In this document: one piece after another, positions 40,231 through 49,451 of the stretch | Layout of the letters: each line of letters starts with the position of its first letter | Position numbering within the stretch: position 1 is the first letter of the stretch | DNA from: Burkholderiaceae bacterium | Lineage (GTDB): Bacteria; Pseudomonadota; Gammaproteobacteria; Burkholderiales; Burkholderiaceae_C | Direction: 5' to 3' | Assembly (NCBI GenBank): GCA_024235855.1 | Contig: JACKLN010000002.1 | Span: forward strand, 1-64,000 | DNA: 64,000 bases | The notes under the pieces: generated by a model | What the model was told of the DNA's origin: nothing | Seen by the model: the letters and a program-made list of their open reading frames with translations, nothing else | Database searches by the model: none | Translations under genes and position numbers: made by a program

Positions 40231-40920
40231 ATGGAGTTCGCGCTGCTGCTCAGTGCGCTGGCCCTGGGGCTGGCCGGCGTGCCGCATTGCGTGGCCATGT
40301 GTGCCGCGCCCTGTGCCGCCGTCACCGGCCGCGGTGCCACCAGTCCCACGGCCTGGACCTTCCACGCCGCGCGCACTTTGTCGTACGCCGTGGCCGGCGC
40401 CGTGGCGGCTGGCAGCGTCGGCGCGCTGGCCGCGCTGGCCGCCTGGAGTCCGCTGCTTCGTCCGGTCTGGACGCTGCTGCATGCCGCCGCACTGGTGCTC
40501 GGGCTGTGGATGCTGTGGCAGGGCCGGCAGCCGCTGTGGCTGGAGTCGATGGGCCGCGGCAGTGCCCGTGCCGCCGGGCCGGCGGCCGGCTGGCAGCGTG
40601 TGCAGGGGCCGGTGAAGGCCGGGGCCGCGGGCCTGGCCTGGGTGGCCTGGCCCTGCGGGCTGCTGCAGTCGGCCCTGGTGCTGGCGGCCCTGGCCAACGG
40701 GCCGGCCGGCGGCGCGCTGGTGATGACGGGCTTTGCCCTCGTCACCGCCGCAGGGCTGATGGTCGGCCCCGCGCTGTGGTCGTGGTTCGGCGGCGGTGCG
40801 GTGGCGGCGCGCGTGTCGACCTGGGCGGTGCGCGCCTCGGGCGCGATGATCGCCGTGGCCGCCGGCTTTGCGCTGACGCATGGGGTCTGGGCCGACTTCG
40901 TCGCCTGGTGCACCACCTGA
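40231..40920 (+). CDS. TauE/SafE-type (DsbD-like) membrane protein
   Basis: The 229-residue membrane protein has about six helices. The cysteine-containing start ALGLAGVPHCVAMCAAPCAAV fits the sulfite exporter TauE/SafE family members that lie next to cco genes and are implicated in copper or thiol handling for oxidase assembly. WVAWPCGLLQSALVLAALANG contains a second conserved P-C-G-L motif. It begins 12 bases after hemN, so the two are probably cotranscribed. Confidence 0.8.
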   Translation: MEFALLLSALALGLAGVPHCVAMCAAPCAAVTGRGATSPTAWTFHAARTLSYAVAGAVAAGSVGALAALAAWSPLLRPVWTLLHAAALVLGLWMLWQGRQPLWLESMGRGSARAAGPAAGWQRVQGPVKAGAAGLAWVAWPCGLLQSALVLAALANGPAGGALVMTGFALVTAAGLMVGPALWSWFGGGAVAARVSTWAVRASGAMIAVAAGFALTHGVWADFVAWCTT

Positions 40921-41050
40921 GCGTCGCCATCAGCAGTTCACGATCTGAAAAGACCGTCCGAAAGACGCAATCTGTCAGGGGGCCGACAGCGTCCGCCGTA
41001 GAATCTTCGGCGTCCGGCGAGACCCCCTCGCCCTGTGGAGACAAGTGTCC

Positions 41051-42304
41051 ATGTACCAGCACATCAAGGTGCCCGAGGCCGGGCAGAAGATCACCGTCAA
41101 CGCCGACTACTCGCTCAACGTGCCCGACGAGCCGATCATTCCCTACATCGAGGGTGATGGCACCGGCATGGACATCACGCCGGTGATGCTCAAGGTGGTG
41201 GACGCGGCGGTGGCCAAGAGCTACGGCGGCAAGCGCAAGATCCACTGGATGGAGGTCTACGCCGGCGAGAAGAGCACGCGCGTCTACGGCCCGGATGTCT
41301 GGCTGCCTGAGGAGACGCTGCACGCCGTGCGTGATTACGTCGTCAGCATCAAGGGCCCGCTGACCACGCCGGTGGGCGGCGGTATCCGCAGCCTGAACGT
41401 GGCGCTGCGCCAGGAACTCGACCTCTATGTCTGCCTGCGTCCGATCCAGTACTTCAAGGGCGTGCCCAGCCCGCTGAAGCAGCCGGAGAAGACCAACATG
41501 GTCATCTTCCGCGAGAACAGCGAGGACATCTACGCCGGCATCGAGTACGAGGCGCAGACCGACAAGGCCAAGAAGCTCATCAAGTTCCTGATCGACGAGA
41601 TGGGGGTCAAGAAGATCCGCTTCCCCGAGACCAGCGGCATCGGCATCAAGCCCGTGTCCATCGAAGGCACCGAGCGCCTGGTGCGCAAGGCCATCCAGTA
41701 CGCGATCGACAACGACAAGCCCAGCGTCACGCTCGTGCACAAGGGCAACATCATGAAGTTCACCGAGGGTGGCTTCCGTGACTGGGGCTACGCGCTGGCC
41801 AAGAAGGAGTTCGGCGCGGTCGAGATCGACGGCGGCCCGTGGTGCAGCTTCAAGAACCCGAAGACGGGCAAGGACATCGTCATCAAGGACAGCATCGCCG
41901 ACGCCTTCCTGCAGCAGATCCTGTTGCGCCCGGCGGAGTACTCGGTGATCGCCACGCTGAACCTCAACGGCGACTACGTCTCCGATGCGCTGGCGGCGCA
42001 GGTGGGCGGCATCGGCATCGCCCCGGGCGCGAACCTCAGCGACAGCGTCGCGATGTTCGAGGCCACGCACGGCACCGCGCCCAAGTACGCCGGCAAGGAC
42101 TACGTGAACCCGGGTTCCGAGATCCTGAGCGCCGAGATGATGCTGCGCCACATGGGCTGGACCGAGGCGGCCGACCTCATCATCGCCAGCATGGAGCGCT
42201 CCATCGCCAGCAAGAAGGTCACGTATGACTTCGCGCGCCTGATGGAAGGCGCCACCCAGGTCAGCTGCTCGGGCTTCGGGCAGGTGATGATCGACCACAT
42301 GTGA
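41051..42304 (+). CDS. icd: NADP-dependent isocitrate dehydrogenase
   Basis: The 417-residue TCA-cycle enzyme decarboxylates isocitrate to 2-oxoglutarate. It has IPYIEGDGTGMDITP, GPLTTPVGGGIRSLNVALRQ with the isocitrate-binding Ser/Arg residues, FRENSEDIYAGIE, and GATHGTAP-like FEATHGTAPKYAGKD. ATG 41051 gives the usual MYQHIKVP start; GTG 41045 would add two residues. A terminator follows. Confidence 0.97.
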   Translation: MYQHIKVPEAGQKITVNADYSLNVPDEPIIPYIEGDGTGMDITPVMLKVVDAAVAKSYGGKRKIHWMEVYAGEKSTRVYGPDVWLPEETLHAVRDYVVSIKGPLTTPVGGGIRSLNVALRQELDLYVCLRPIQYFKGVPSPLKQPEKTNMVIFRENSEDIYAGIEYEAQTDKAKKLIKFLIDEMGVKKIRFPETSGIGIKPVSIEGTERLVRKAIQYAIDNDKPSVTLVHKGNIMKFTEGGFRDWGYALAKKEFGAVEIDGGPWCSFKNPKTGKDIVIKDSIADAFLQQILLRPAEYSVIATLNLNGDYVSDALAAQVGGIGIAPGANLSDSVAMFEATHGTAPKYAGKDYVNPGSEILSAEMMLRHMGWTEAADLIIASMERSIASKKVTYDFARLMEGATQVSCSGFGQVMIDHM

Positions 42305-42633
42305 CACCTGCCAGGGACGTTCCACAGCGTCCCGCAAGGTCCTGATCAGAACCCCGGTTCGTTGATTCGACTGGGGTTCTTTGCTTTCTGCGTTGCAGCT
42401 TGTCCTGTTGATGGCCTTCGAGCGGGAGTCACGCTCGGGGCCGTCTTGGGGTCACGACTCTGATCAGCAGAACCCGATGCAGCGCGGTGCGCACCTTCAG
42501 ATGACCCGGCCATGCGAAACCGTCGCTGCTTGCGTTTGATCGGCGTTTCGCCGACCCGCAAGGGCCCGATGGCCTTCAGGGGCGCAGCGCGCCGGCGCCA
42601 GACCGCCACCGCAGCAGGGTCGCTGCCAAGGCC
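42305..42633. other. Intergenic region after icd
   Basis: 329 bases. It contains the icd terminator and otherwise no convincing gene. The open frames here have no family motifs or ribosome-binding sites. Confidence 0.6.
42348..42380 (+). terminator. icd terminator
   Basis: AGAACCCC and GGGGTTCT form an eight-base stem around a 17-base loop, followed by TTGCTTT. Confidence 0.75.
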
Positions 42634-43632
42634 TCAGGCCACCCCCTTGCCGAGTGCACTGTCGCGCAGCTGCCTCGATGCGGCGTCGTGCGATTGCAGA
42701 ACCGTTTCCCGGAGCGATGCCGGCTCGATGGCCAGCACCTGGCTGCCGTGCCGCATGATGTCCATGGCGATCTCGGTGTCCGTGGCGAACGGCACGCGCA
42801 GTTCGTAGCTGCCATCGGGCAGCCAGCGGCCCGCCTGGGCAGCGTGCCACTGCTCGCAGCTGACCCAGGCCGCGGCCTGCGGCGCGAACCGGATCGTCGC
42901 CCACTTCAGCTGGCTGCCGGCATAGATGCCGTAGCCGCCGTCCATCTCGGTCTCGAGCTGCTTCTTCGCGACCTCCCGTGAGGTCGTCTCCAGCAGCGCG
43001 GCACCTTCTACCGCGTCCAGCGCAAAGCGCCGCAGCCCGTCAGAGCGATGGCACCAGGCGTCCAGGTACCAGGTGTTGCGGTAGTGCACCAGGCGCTGGG
43101 GTGAGACCTCCCGCTCGGTGACCTCGCCACGGCCTCGCGTCAGGTAGCGCAGCTGGAGCCGCCTGCGCTTGACCAGCGCCTCGCCCACCAGTTCGAAGCA
43201 CCGCGACGCCACCGGCCGTCGTCCGGCGCTGATGATCCTCACGCGCTGCACGATCGTCTTCGCGTCGGCCTCGGTGTCGCCCAGCATCCCGTGGATGCGC
43301 TCCAGCAGCGGCTGAAGATGCCGGCTCAGCACGCCTTCACCGTCCAGCTCGCTGAGCAGCTGGTGGGCCATCAGCAGGCTGTAGAGCTCCTTCTCGTCGA
43401 ACCACAGGCCCGGCAACTCGTGCCGCGGCCCGCGTGTCTCGGCGACGAACCGGTAGGCGTTGGCATGGCGGTCGTACTCGATCGGTGCACCGAGCTGGTC
43501 GCGCAGGTAGGCCAGGTCGCGCTTGAGCGTCGCCGGCGAGATCTCCAGCTCCTCGATCAGCCCCCGGAAACTCATCTCGCCCTTGGCCTTGATCAGGCGC
43601 TCGATGCGGTACAGCCGTGCAGTGCGCGTCAT
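42634..43632 (-). CDS. WYL-domain transcription regulator
   Basis: The 332-residue protein has an N-terminal winged HTH (ARLYRIERLIKAKGEMSFRG, ISPATLKRDLAYLRDQLGAPI) and a WYL domain (RRRLQLRYLTRG, VSPQRLVHYRNTWYLDAWCHRSDGLRRFALDAV) and WCX extension. WYL regulators bind a ligand, often a nucleic acid or nucleotide, and control DNA-damage and defence genes. Its ATG overlaps the stop of the next upstream gene (ATGA), so the two proteins are coexpressed. Confidence 0.88.
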   Translation of the reverse strand: MTRTARLYRIERLIKAKGEMSFRGLIEELEISPATLKRDLAYLRDQLGAPIEYDRHANAYRFVAETRGPRHELPGLWFDEKELYSLLMAHQLLSELDGEGVLSRHLQPLLERIHGMLGDTEADAKTIVQRVRIISAGRRPVASRCFELVGEALVKRRRLQLRYLTRGRGEVTEREVSPQRLVHYRNTWYLDAWCHRSDGLRRFALDAVEGAALLETTSREVAKKQLETEMDGGYGIYAGSQLKWATIRFAPQAAAWVSCEQWHAAQAGRWLPDGSYELRVPFATDTEIAMDIMRHGSQVLAIEPASLRETVLQSHDAASRQLRDSALGKGVA

Positions 43633-44672
43633 GCGTAGTCCCTCTCGATGGCCAATGACGAGGCATCGGCCCGCCCGTAACTCACCAGCCGCACGTCCAG
43701 GCCATGGTGGCGGTGGAGATCCAGGGCCCGCCGCAGCGCCGCGTCGATCCACGCATCGTGATTGCCGAAGGCCCCGCCGCCCAGCCGCGTGAGCAGCACC
43801 ACGCGGCTGCCGCCCTGCGACGCGCCGAGCACCGCGGCCTGCAGCGTCGCCTCGTACGCCGCCTCCAGCACCAGCTGGGCCAGTGGCCGCCACACGGGAC
43901 GAGGCAGGCGCCCGTAGGCCACCGGCAAGGCCGAGCAGAAGGCCTGGGAGACCTGCATCGGGTCGCCCGGCATGTCGGTCGGACGGGAGTCGGTGACCTC
44001 CACGTCCCGGTGCCAGCCGATGCGCAACCGGGCTCTGAGTTCGTCGCGCCTCGGCTCGCCGCACGCCGCCAGCGCATCGCCGATGGCCTGCAGGCCCTGT
44101 AGCGTGCACATCGCGTAGCCATTGCGCATGGTCCACAGGGCTTCGGCCGCCAGCCCGGTGATCCCGGCCAGCGCCACGCCCAGGTCCGCCAGGCCGTCCA
44201 GCTGGTGCTCGGCGGTCTGACCCGTCCTGGGCGGGTGGCCGCCCGCCGCAGGTACCGGCACGCAGTAGTTCCGGTAGATCGTCGCAGCACCGGCGGCGAT
44301 GGCGCAGGCCGGGCCCTGCGTCCGGTCGTGCTCGTAGATCGTCACCCCGTGCTCCGGCGTGACTTCCGGCCCGACCATCTCCAGCAGGTTGAACTGGCTG
44401 GCCACCTGGAACAGCGCACCGCGCAGCGCCGGATCGCGGTGCAGCTGCCGGACATCGCCGACGACGGATCGCACGGCGAGGCGCCCGGGCGACGGCCTGG
44501 CGCGCCGCACCTGGTCTCGCAGCTCGGCCAGCGACGGCAGCGTGAGCGTGCCGATGCCCATGCGTCGACCGTTGACCGTCGAGACCAGGCTCGTGCCGTC
44601 GACCGCCAGACGGCGGCGCGTGTCCTCGTACCCGGCTTCCCGGAAGCCCGTCAGCCGCTCGAACCAGTCCAT
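43629..44672 (-). CDS. Conserved protein, possibly a divergent macrodomain, paired with a WYL regulator
   Basis: The 347-residue protein starts DWFERLTGFREAGYEDTRRR and contains LFQVASQFNLLEMVGPEVTP, TQGPACAIAAGAATIYRNY and, near the C-terminus, VVLLTRLGGGAFGNHDAWID. The three blocks have the order and spacing of macrodomain ADP-ribose loops (asparagine loop, glycine-rich loop, GxFG loop), but the match is distant. I know this as a widespread unnamed family. ATG 44672 is chosen over 44717. A role in ADP-ribose or NAD signalling is inference. Confidence 0.6.
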   Translation of the reverse strand: MDWFERLTGFREAGYEDTRRRLAVDGTSLVSTVNGRRMGIGTLTLPSLAELRDQVRRARPSPGRLAVRSVVGDVRQLHRDPALRGALFQVASQFNLLEMVGPEVTPEHGVTIYEHDRTQGPACAIAAGAATIYRNYCVPVPAAGGHPPRTGQTAEHQLDGLADLGVALAGITGLAAEALWTMRNGYAMCTLQGLQAIGDALAACGEPRRDELRARLRIGWHRDVEVTDSRPTDMPGDPMQVSQAFCSALPVAYGRLPRPVWRPLAQLVLEAAYEATLQAAVLGASQGGSRVVLLTRLGGGAFGNHDAWIDAALRRALDLHRHHGLDVRLVSYGRADASSLAIERDYA

Positions 44673-44800
44673 GGGGTTGCTCTCGATCGTGTCGATGCCT
44701 CCATCATCGCGCACCACTGGCTCACGCTATGAGCCAGTGAGCCCTCATGCTGGCTTCGACGGTGGGCACGGTGCCCGCCGGCAACCACCGGAGTCCAGCC

Positions 44801-45991
44801 ATGTGCGCCACTGCAGTCCTCGTCCGCCGCCCCGCCGTCGTCGCCCAGCCGATGCTGGACCGACCCGGATCCGATGCCGACCGCACCGGCTTTGAGATCG
44901 GCTGGGACCACGCCCACCACCGCCTGGTGCCGCCGGCCGACCACCTGCACGCCGGCAACCCGGTGCGCCAGGGCTGGGAAGCCGGTCAGGCCGTCTTCGG
45001 CACCCGCACCCTGCAGGCCACGCCCCAGGTGCGCAAGTGGCTGCAGCTGCGCCTGGGCGCCTGGCTGCGCGGCAAGGCCTTCGAGCCGGTCGGCGTGACG
45101 CCGGCCTTCCTCAAGCGCATCGCCGTGCCGGTGTGCCCGATCACCGGCGAGGTGCTGACGCAGGGCACCGGCACCGGCAGCGATGCGTCGGTGGACCGCG
45201 TCAACAACCGGGCTGGTTACGCCGTGGGCAACCTGGTGGTGATGAGCACGCGCGCCAACGGCGCCAAGTCCGAGTACGACTGGGAAGACGCCGTCGGCTT
45301 CGCCCGCCAGATCGAGCGCGGTGGCCTGGGCGAGATCGACGGCCTCACCGCGCATCAGTGGTCGCGCCTGGCGGTGCTGATGAGCTTCTGCACCCCGCTG
45401 CCGCACGCCCAGGCCGCCGCCCTGCCGCTGCTGGTGCTGCCGCCGGCACGGCTGCGGGTGCTCAACCCGGCCCAGGTGCTGCAGATCCTGCTGACGCTGC
45501 GCTTCATGCAGCCCGGCCAGCCGGCGCGTGCCGACCGTGTGGCCGCGCTGTTCCCGCCGGCCCTGCGCACGCCGGTGCTGATGCTGATGGTCAGCCTGTT
45601 GTCGCGGCGCATCTCGGCGGGCACCGGGGCCCGGCCGGCGGCCGTGCAGCGCGCGATGGAGGCGGCCTGGGCCGAGCCGGCCATCCTGCGCCGCTGGCAG
45701 GCGGTGGCCGGGGCGCTCACCGCGGCACAGTGCGAGCGCATCGTCGAGCGGCTGGTGGCCCATCGGCTGGCGCCGTCGGGCTGGCGGTGCCTGCCGGTGG
45801 ACCAGGCCACCGAAGGCTGGGCGCTGGAGACGGCCGGACGGGCAGTGTCGTCTGCCGAGGGGCTGGATCTGGCGGCTCAGCAGCGGTCGGTGCCTGCCGC
45901 GGCCACTGCGTCCGCACGGCCGACGCCCGTCCGGAGCGGCATCCGGATGCGGGGCGGCGCCACCGCGGCGGGCGCGGCCCGGCTGCGCTGA
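44801..45991 (+). CDS. HNH-like hypothetical protein
   Basis: The 396-residue protein starts at ATG 44801 with GGAG eight bases upstream. Residues about 110-165 contain VPVCPITGEVLTQGTG, then SDASVDRVNNRAGYAVGNLVV and MSTRANGAKSEYDW. The D-R-V-N-N ... G-N-L-x-x-x-S-x-x-A-N-x-x-K pattern is that of an HNH fold with a reduced metal site. The C-terminal half is helical and without a known domain. It diverges from the WYL pair across 128 bases. Nuclease activity is inferred, not shown. Confidence 0.6.
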   Translation: MCATAVLVRRPAVVAQPMLDRPGSDADRTGFEIGWDHAHHRLVPPADHLHAGNPVRQGWEAGQAVFGTRTLQATPQVRKWLQLRLGAWLRGKAFEPVGVTPAFLKRIAVPVCPITGEVLTQGTGTGSDASVDRVNNRAGYAVGNLVVMSTRANGAKSEYDWEDAVGFARQIERGGLGEIDGLTAHQWSRLAVLMSFCTPLPHAQAAALPLLVLPPARLRVLNPAQVLQILLTLRFMQPGQPARADRVAALFPPALRTPVLMLMVSLLSRRISAGTGARPAAVQRAMEAAWAEPAILRRWQAVAGALTAAQCERIVERLVAHRLAPSGWRCLPVDQATEGWALETAGRAVSSAEGLDLAAQQRSVPAAATASARPTPVRSGIRMRGGATAAGAARLR

Positions 45992-46205
45992 GAGCCGCGG
46001 CGATTGGCGGGGCGAGAACAACGCCGACCCCCCAGACTACGGCAACCGCATGCTGCCTTCGGCGCCCCATGGTCGCGGCAACTGCTCGGGATGGGCGCCG
46101 CCACCGGTCGGCAGGGTCGCCAATGCCGCGAACAAGTGCGCACGTGGGCGATTCACAACACGGCAAGCCTCAAGTCCGTCGGTCAGGCGGCGAAAACCGT
46201 CGGAC

Positions 46206-48284
46206 ATGGACGCCGATCTCTTCTTCGACGACAGCGCACCCGCGCCCGCATCGACACGATGGCAGCGGCTGCGACAGGCGCTGACCGGCTGGCAGATGCC
46301 GCCGTGGCTCGGGTCGCTGAAGCTGCGCCTGATGGTCGGGAGCCTGGCGGCGCTGCTGCTGTCCTTGCTGGGCGTGACCGCGCTGATGGCGTACCACGCG
46401 GAGCAGGGGATCCTGGCGCAGGCACAGGCGCGCAGCGCCTCCGAGGTGGCGCACGCTGCGGAGCAGGTCGGACAGAGCCTGGACCGCATGCTCGATCAGT
46501 TGTCGCGCTTTGCCGGCAGCGTGCCGGCGTCCGCCTGGGACGACCAGGACCGACTGGCGGCCACGCTGGCACGCGAGGTGCTGCCACAGTCGCCGATGTC
46601 CAGCGTCTTTGCGGGTGTGCCGGGGCGGGGCAGCTGGGCGTACGCGGATACGGCCGGCACGCGCCGCCTGGAGACACAAGCCGACGATCTGGCGGTGGTG
46701 CAGCCGGCCGTGGACACCGGACGTCCGATGCTCAGCCCGCCGCTGCAGGGGCGCATCTCTGGCGAGCCCGTGGTGGTGCTGGTGCATCCGGTGCGTCGGG
46801 AAGGCCGGGTCGTCGGCGTGATCGGCGGCACGCTGCGGCTGGCCAGCCGGGACATTCGGGCGTCGCTGCAGTCGCTGCCTTCGTCATTGCAGGGCGAGGG
46901 CTGGTTCCTCACCGACGGCGCCGGCCGCCTGCTGGCGCACGCCACCCGCGAACGCGTGGCGGGCAGCATGGTCGATGACGCCGGCCTGTCGGCGGCGTGG
47001 CAGCACCTGCAGCAGACCGGGTCGTCCCGTGCGCCCATGGCCTGGGACGACGGGGCGACCCTGCATGCCGTGGCCACGGTGCCTGGCCATGGCTGGCTGG
47101 TCTGGACCCACACGACGCGTGCCGAGCTGCTGGCACCATTGCATCAGGCTCGGCACTGGGTGCTGCTCGAGGCGGCGCTGCTGGCCTGCGGTTTCACGCT
47201 GGTGCTGGGCGCCTTCCTGCGCTGGCAGCTGAGGCCGTTGCACCGCCTGGAGCGCCACGCCCGTGCCATGCTGGCCGGCGAGACGCGCGGCGACTGGCCG
47301 CAGGCCGACGGCGAGATCGGCCGCCTGGCCCGCACCCTGCACCACCTGTGGGCCGAGCGCACGCAGATGGAGTCCTTCAATGCCCAGGTGCTGCAGAAGC
47401 TGGGGTCGGTGATGGCCGCGGCGCCGGTGGGCCTGGCCTTCACCCGCAACCAGAGCTTCGAACTCGTCAGCGAGGAACTGTGTCGCCTGCTCGGGCGCCA
47501 CCAGGACGACATCCTCGGTCAGCGCACGCAGACCATCTTCGCCTCCAACGAGGACTACGCCGCACTCGGCCCGATGGTGGCGGCGGCCTTCGCCGGCGGC
47601 CAGCCGTACAGCGGGGAGTGGCCGATGCTGCGCGCCGACGGGTCCCGCTTCTGGGGCCTGCTGCGCGCGCGCCCGGTGGCGCCCGAGGACCCGGCCGCCG
47701 GCACGATCTGGAGCCTCAACGACGTCAGCGAACAGGTGGCCGCACGGCGCCAGCTCGAACACGCCGCCCACCACGATGCGCTGACCGGGGTGGTCAACCG
47801 CCAGGGCTTCGAAGGTGCGCTGCAGGCGCTGTTCGACGCCCAGCCCGGCTCGCGGCCGGCATCGCTGGTGATGATCGACCTCGACCACTTCAAGCCGATC
47901 AACGACACCGCCGGCCACGCCGCGGGCGACGCCATGCTGGTGGCGGTGGCGCAGGCCATCGGCTCGCGCGTGCGCGCCACCGACATCGTCGTGCGCCTGG
48001 GTGGCGACGAATTCGCCCTGCTGCTGCCGCACTGCCCCCACGAGCGGGCACTGGGCGTGGCCGAGAAGGTGCGCGAGGCCATCGCCGACCTCGCCCTCAC
48101 CTGGGAAGCCCACACCCTGCGCGTGGGCGCCAGCCTGGGCGTGGCCGAACTGGGCGAGCACCACGAAAGCGCCGCGCAGTGGATGGCCCAGGCCGACGCC
48201 GCCTGCTACGAGGCCAAGCGCCAGGGCCGGGGCCGCGTGCGCCTGGCGCGGCCGGAGCTCAAGGTGATGCAGGGCGGCCGCTGA
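46206..48284 (+). CDS. Membrane diguanylate cyclase (sensor-PAS-GGDEF)
   Basis: The 692-residue protein has a membrane helix near 41-61, a periplasmic Cache-like sensor region, a second helix near 317-338, a HAMP-like linker, a PAS domain (about 396-516) and a GGDEF domain with RLGGDEFALLLPH near residue 598. RATD five residues before GGDEF is an intact inhibitory site. It should make c-di-GMP in response to a periplasmic signal. ATG 46206 is chosen; upstream open sequence is not conserved. Confidence 0.9.
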   Translation: MDADLFFDDSAPAPASTRWQRLRQALTGWQMPPWLGSLKLRLMVGSLAALLLSLLGVTALMAYHAEQGILAQAQARSASEVAHAAEQVGQSLDRMLDQLSRFAGSVPASAWDDQDRLAATLAREVLPQSPMSSVFAGVPGRGSWAYADTAGTRRLETQADDLAVVQPAVDTGRPMLSPPLQGRISGEPVVVLVHPVRREGRVVGVIGGTLRLASRDIRASLQSLPSSLQGEGWFLTDGAGRLLAHATRERVAGSMVDDAGLSAAWQHLQQTGSSRAPMAWDDGATLHAVATVPGHGWLVWTHTTRAELLAPLHQARHWVLLEAALLACGFTLVLGAFLRWQLRPLHRLERHARAMLAGETRGDWPQADGEIGRLARTLHHLWAERTQMESFNAQVLQKLGSVMAAAPVGLAFTRNQSFELVSEELCRLLGRHQDDILGQRTQTIFASNEDYAALGPMVAAAFAGGQPYSGEWPMLRADGSRFWGLLRARPVAPEDPAAGTIWSLNDVSEQVAARRQLEHAAHHDALTGVVNRQGFEGALQALFDAQPGSRPASLVMIDLDHFKPINDTAGHAAGDAMLVAVAQAIGSRVRATDIVVRLGGDEFALLLPHCPHERALGVAEKVREAIADLALTWEAHTLRVGASLGVAELGEHHESAAQWMAQADAACYEAKRQGRGRVRLARPELKVMQGGR

Positions 48285-48344
48285 CGCGGCACGGATCCCG
48301 CGTAGACGGAAGCAGCCTGCGGGCGCGCTCCTACAATCCGGCCG

Positions 48345-49451
48345 ATGCCCGGCTCCACCTTCGGCGAACTGTTCCGCGTCACCAACTTCGGCGAGAGCCA
48401 CGGCCCGGCCATCGGCTGCGTGATCGACGGCTGCCCGCCCGGGCTGGCGCTGTCCGAGGCCGACATTCAGCCGGAACTCGACCGCCGCCGCCCCGGCACC
48501 AGCCGGCATGTCACGCAGCGCAACGAACCCGACGCGGTGGAAATCCTCTCCGGCGTGCACGAGGGCCTGACCACCGGCACGCCGATCGCACTGCTGATCC
48601 GCAACACCGACCAGCGGAGCAAGGACTACGGCAACCTGCTGGACACCTTCCGCCCCGGGCATGCCGACTACACCTACTGGCGCAAGTACGGCCACCGTGA
48701 CCCGCGCGGCGGCGGCCGCAGCAGCGCCCGGCTGACGGCACCGATGGTCGCCGCCGGCGCGGTGGCGAAGAAGTGGCTGCGCGAACGCCACGGCACCACG
48801 TTCACCGGCTGGATGAGTGCGCTGGGCCCCATCGAGATCCCGTTCGAGGACGCGGCCCAGATCCCGCTGAACCCGTTCTACGCGCCCAACGCCGGCATCG
48901 TGCCGCAGCTCGAGGCGCACATGGATCAACTGCGCCGCGCCGGCGACAGCTGCGGCGCCCGCATCGAGGTGCGTGCCGCCGGCGTGCCGGTGGGCCTGGG
49001 CGAGCCGCTGTTCGACAAGCTCGACGCCGACATTGCATACGCGATGATGGGCATCAACGCCGTCAAGGGCGTGGAGATCGGCGACGGCTTCGGCGTCGTC
49101 GCCCAGCGCGGCAGCGAGCACGGCGACGCGCTCACCCCGCAGGGCTTTGCCAGCAACCACGCCGGCGGCGTGCTGGGCGGCATCAGCACCGGCCAGGACC
49201 TGGTCGTGCGCCTGGCCATCAAGCCCACCAGTTCGATCCGTGTGCCCAAGCCGTCGATCGACCGCGCCGGTAACCCCACCGTCATCGAGACCCTGGGCCG
49301 GCACGACCCCTGCGTCGGCATCCGCGCCACCCCCATTGCCGAGGCCATGCTGGCGCTCGTGGTGATGGACCATGTCTTGCGGCACCGCGCGCAGTGCGGC
49401 GACGTGGCCCTGCCGCTGCCGCCGATCCCGGCGCAGGCGCCCGGATCGTGA
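48345..49451 (+). CDS. aroC: Chorismate synthase
   Basis: The 368-residue enzyme makes chorismate from EPSP using reduced FMN. It has FGELFRVTNFGESHGPAIGCVIDG, RRRPGTSRHVTQRNEPDAVEILSG, HRDPRGGGRSSARLTA and GFASNHAGGVLGGISTGQDL, all family signatures. Length is normal. Its stop overlaps the MFS start (GTGA). Confidence 0.97.
   Translation: MPGSTFGELFRVTNFGESHGPAIGCVIDGCPPGLALSEADIQPELDRRRPGTSRHVTQRNEPDAVEILSGVHEGLTTGTPIALLIRNTDQRSKDYGNLLDTFRPGHADYTYWRKYGHRDPRGGGRSSARLTAPMVAAGAVAKKWLRERHGTTFTGWMSALGPIEIPFEDAAQIPLNPFYAPNAGIVPQLEAHMDQLRRAGDSCGARIEVRAAGVPVGLGEPLFDKLDADIAYAMMGINAVKGVEIGDGFGVVAQRGSEHGDALTPQGFASNHAGGVLGGISTGQDLVVRLAIKPTSSIRVPKPSIDRAGNPTVIETLGRHDPCVGIRATPIAEAMLALVVMDHVLRHRAQCGDVALPLPPIPAQAPGS

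Noticed and set aside
42346..42609. 87-codon minus-strand open frame downstream of icd
   Set aside because: It begins opposite the WYL gene side and runs through the icd terminator; no family, no ribosome-binding site.
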